Below, piece by piece: positions 61,305-64,000 of a DNA stretch of 64,000 bases. The notes beneath the pieces were generated by a model that saw only the letters and a list, made by a program, of their open reading frames with translations, was not told the origin of the DNA and ran no database searches. The stretch lies in assembly GCA_026001225.1 (NCBI GenBank), contig BNZQ01000001.1, positions 21,186 to 85,185 of the forward strand, read 5' to 3'. The position numbers were made by a program, and so were the translations under genes. Every line of letters starts with the position of its first letter. The stretch's first letter is position 1. This DNA comes from Clostridia bacterium. GTDB lineage: Bacteria > Bacillota > Clostridia > Christensenellales > DUVY01.

Positions 61305-61540
61305 TAATTGATCGGCATAGGCATAACCTTTATAGGTTGCGGGGAGGTTCGTAACGGAGGGGAGTGCGCAAAAAGAAGTCATTCAGAGGGACGCGAAGCG
61401 GCCCGTGGAATCTCAACCGCTTAATTAAGGATGAGATTGCCACGCCTCACTATATGTTCGGCTCGCAATGACATTCTTTACGCCGTCTCATAAGCAAATG
61501 CTGTCGCTGTGACAATTGGACAATGAAAGGTGAAACGGAA
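61305..61540. other. Intergenic stretch with dispersed repeats
   Basis: Contains CATTCAGAGGGACGCGAAGC (61379 on), related to elements near 50042 and 53175, and a GAGATTGCCACG...CTCGCAATGACA inverted pair around 61433-61471. No gene. Confidence 0.6.
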
Positions 61541-63780
61541 ATGAAAGTTAAACGAATCGGTTTGAAAATAGCGGCGTTCTGTTTGTTTGCCGTATTAGCG
61601 GTATCGGCGTCGCCTCTGTTCGGCGCGGCGGGCGTTTTCCGCGCGGCGCGGGCGGACGGCTTGCGTTCGGTGCAGTTTGTGCCCAACGCCGTCGCCGATT
61701 TTAACAAGCTTCGCGCCTCGGACTACAAGGACTATGTCGCCTACGGGCCGAACGCGGGCGACGTTTCCTATATTTGGAACGGCACCCAAGTCTACTTTAT
61801 CCTGAACGAGGGCTTGGATATCTCGGATTTTAAAGGGGTAGGGGCCGACAAATCCGCCGACACCGCGCTGGATTTCTGGATTTTCACGACAAAGCCCCAA
61901 AGCAAGTTTTCAGGCGGCAACGAAATCGAGGTCGCGAGCAACGTCGATCAGCACGATACCAACGAATATTACTGGCCCGGTTCCCACGTTTTTTGGGAGC
62001 CGGCTTATCAGGCGGGCGCGTGGAACCATATCCAACTGCGCATTTCCGACAGGCACGGGACGGGGATCGATTTGCATGATTTGCGTTGGTTCCGCTTTTA
62101 CTATTTGGGCATCATCGACGGCGCCTCCGACGAGCCCGTGCTGATTTCCAACGTCAAAATCACCGAAACGACGCGTTGGAAAGACGATGCGGGCGCGGGC
62201 TGGGTCGTCGAAACGAAAGCCGCGTCGGGCGGCTCGTTCGGCGGGACGCAAATGCCCGTCGGTAAGCGGGAGGGTGAAACGGTGACCCTGCCGGACTGCC
62301 CCGCGACCGATATCACCGGCGAGACGATCCCGCAAAGCCGGATTTCCGTCACGGTGACCGGCCCCTACGGCTATGCCGTAACGGGCAGGACGGTCACGCT
62401 GCTGGACGGCGGCGGCGCGTACACGGTGACGTATGAAACGCGCAACGCGTTGGGCGCGCCGTTTTCCAAAAGCTTTACGATGGATGTGGCCGCCGACGCC
62501 GTCGATACCGCGCCGCCGCGCGTGATCAAACGGGATGCGTGTCCGGCGGATTTCATGACCGGCGGGACGTACCGTATCGCGGACGCGGTTTTGAAAGAAT
62601 CCGATTGGTTCGCGGTGACCGATAACCGCGGCCCCGCGCAAGCGGACGTGACGGCGGTTCTGTACGACGCCGCGCGGACGGCGATCGGGCGGTACGAGGG
62701 TAAGGCGGATCAATTCGTATTGGATTTCTCGCCCGTTAAACGGGAAACGCACACGTTGGAAATCGCGGCGCGCGACGCGGCGGGCAACGCGGCGAACGCC
62801 GTATACCCCCTGAAAACCTACGCGCCCGCCAACGAGGCGCTGTCGATCCCGTTCTTCGATTTTGCGTCCAGCTCGTTCGCGGGCACGGGCAAGCACCGTT
62901 TGGTGGACGCGCGGCCGTCGGCGGGGCGGGGTAAGAGCATCGAATTCAACTATAAGGGCGGCGCGACCAACACGGTCGATAACATGGCCTTTTTCCAGGA
63001 GTTGCGGTTCATCAACGACGACGCGCCCGACTTCTTTTCAACGATCGACCTGCGCTGGGCGTGCATCAAAATGTGGGTTTATATCGACAGGGCGTATGCC
63101 AACGACGCGGCGTGGATGCCCGCCGACGGCACGGGCTTCGGCAATATGGGCTTGGGCTTCGCGGCGCAGAACGGCATCTACAACATACCCGCGATGGAAT
63201 ATCCCGTGAACGATATGCGTTTGGGGGAGGGCTGGACGGAGCTGACGATCAAAATGGGGCGCACGTTCCGCGGCACGTTCAATTACGGCGCGATGTGCGA
63301 ATTTTACGTATACACCAATTTCGGCGGCGCGCGCCGCATGTTGTTTAACGATATCCGCGTCGTCGAATCGAACGAGTTTGCCGAGGGCCTCGCCTCGGTT
63401 TCGTGGTCTACCGGCTTCTTTAAGACGGGGCGCACCGAGGCCGTCGGCGCGAGTTCCGATCCGGAGGTCTATAACACCGAGGAGGTCAAATTAAAGAGCG
63501 CGTACTATATGTACACGCCGGTCAAGCTGCCGGGCATCATGGCGACGGATTATACGGGCGAAAAGGACTATATATCCGAGCCCGATATCGAGATCATCGA
63601 TCCCGACGGCGTGAAGACGGAATCCCTGTTTTTCACGCCGATGTGCGAGGGCGAGCATACCGCCGTCTATACCGCGACGGATTATTACGGGCACCCGCTG
63701 TCGCTGACGGTCAAATTCAATGTGTACGGGCCCAACGACCCGCCGCAAATTCTGCTCGGCGGCGTCGACAACCTGCGCTT
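61541..63780 (+). CDS. Secreted multi-domain protein with Ig-like modules, 3' end replaced
   Basis: The ATG at 61541 has AAAGGTGAA upstream and starts a signal peptide (LKIAAFCLFAVLAVSAS; cleavage likely after ARA near residue 36). An N-terminal beta-sandwich (residues ~40-215), Ig-like modules (~230-330 and ~335-430) and a carbohydrate-binding-like region (~440-620) follow. The last resembles the repeats of the lipoprotein at window start. A further Ig-like module ends near VKFNVYGPNDPPQILLGG. At ~63775 the DNA becomes phage capsid sequence in another frame, and the ORF ends at 63850 with ~25 basic residues of no meaning. Confidence 0.7.
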
Positions 63781-64000
63781 TACCGAACCTCGTATTCGTA
63801 AAGCACGGGCAGAAAAAGCCCATTCCCAAGGGCAACGGCAAGAAAATTGAGTTCCGCAAATTTGCGTCGCTCGCGCCCGCAATGACCCCGCTTACGGAGG
63901 GAACTCCGCCTACGGCGAAAGACCTTTCCGTTTCCGCTATCGAGGCAACCGTCAATCAGTACGGCGACCTTGTGAGCGTAACGGACGTTCTCGACCAAAC
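63774..64000 (+). CDS. Fragment of N4-gp56-family phage major capsid protein (both ends missing)
   Basis: In the frame starting near 63774 the codons give LPNLVFVKHGQKKPIPKGNG, then KKIEFRKFASL, MTPLTEGTPP, and ATVNQYGDLVSVTDVLDQT up to the window edge. These are the hallmark N-terminal blocks of N4-gp56-type major capsid proteins. The usual first ~30-40 residues and a start codon are lacking, since the join with the secreted-protein gene lies here. The continuation lies outside the window. Confidence 0.82.

Noticed and set aside
61910-62896. 328-codon minus-strand ORF
   Set aside because: Shadow of the secreted multi-domain protein; extremely Arg-rich, with no domain.

Overview
The window looks like chromosome from an uncultured, endospore-forming member of the Bacillota (class Clostridia). 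It carries a SleB/YpeB pair, a SpoIIID remnant, GntR/LacI-type regulation, many lipoproteins with lipobox signals, strong AGGAGG ribosome binding sites and sigma-A promoters. It also shows many dispersed intergenic repeats of the kind seen in gut Clostridia assemblies. No rRNA, tRNA or CRISPR array was seen.

Positions 1-23.6 kb hold a glycan-utilisation locus of moderate GC. It encodes a lipoprotein with three tandem repeats, two GH78-type and one GH20-type glycosidase, a GDSL esterase, two Gfo/Idh/MocA oxidoreductases, NagA and NagB, a divergent NagB-like protein next to a PIG-L deacetylase, and a DegT aminotransferase. It also encodes the lower hexuronate pathway (mannonate dehydratase, fructuronate-reductase-type SDR, KDG kinase, KDPG aldolase). 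Together they could degrade a HexNAc- and uronate-containing polymer to fructose-6-phosphate, pyruvate and triose phosphate. No sugar permease is visible.

Positions 23.6-45.25 kb are a degraded mosaic of phage and mobile DNA. It starts inside a truncated D-lyxose isomerase gene and ends inside a truncated spoIIID. It holds an amidoligase plus gamma-glutamylcyclotransferase pair beside a broken terminase, an AbiE toxin-antitoxin module between two copies of a tape-measure gene start, a tape-measure/tail-fibre fusion, a holin, a large serine recombinase, three AAA/DUF4143 paralogues plus a fourth related ATPase, two Xre regulators, and a GH4 enzyme with a truncated lipoprotein glycosidase.

Positions 45.25-63.78 kb are higher-GC chromosomal DNA. 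They hold pfkA, a tandem pair of large paralogous lipoproteins, a candidate small RNA, sleB-ypeB, a GntR/LacI regulator divergent from a solute-binding lipoprotein with an attenuator-like leader, a GxGYxYP-type lipoprotein, and a large secreted protein. The last runs into a fragment of an N4-gp56-type phage major capsid gene at the window edge.

The most striking overall feature is the number of abrupt gene-to-gene junctions: era C-terminus, glycerate kinase N-terminus, lyxose isomerase, terminase, tape measure (several), recombinase C-terminus, spoIIID and capsid. Either this is a heavily rearranged, phage-riddled genome, or some joins are assembly artefacts. Reads spanning the joins would decide. 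The best candidates for an under-described system are the amidoligase/GGCT phage cassette with its duplicated 47-bp upstream element, and the family of singly transcribed DUF4143 ATPases with their shared 3' flanks.
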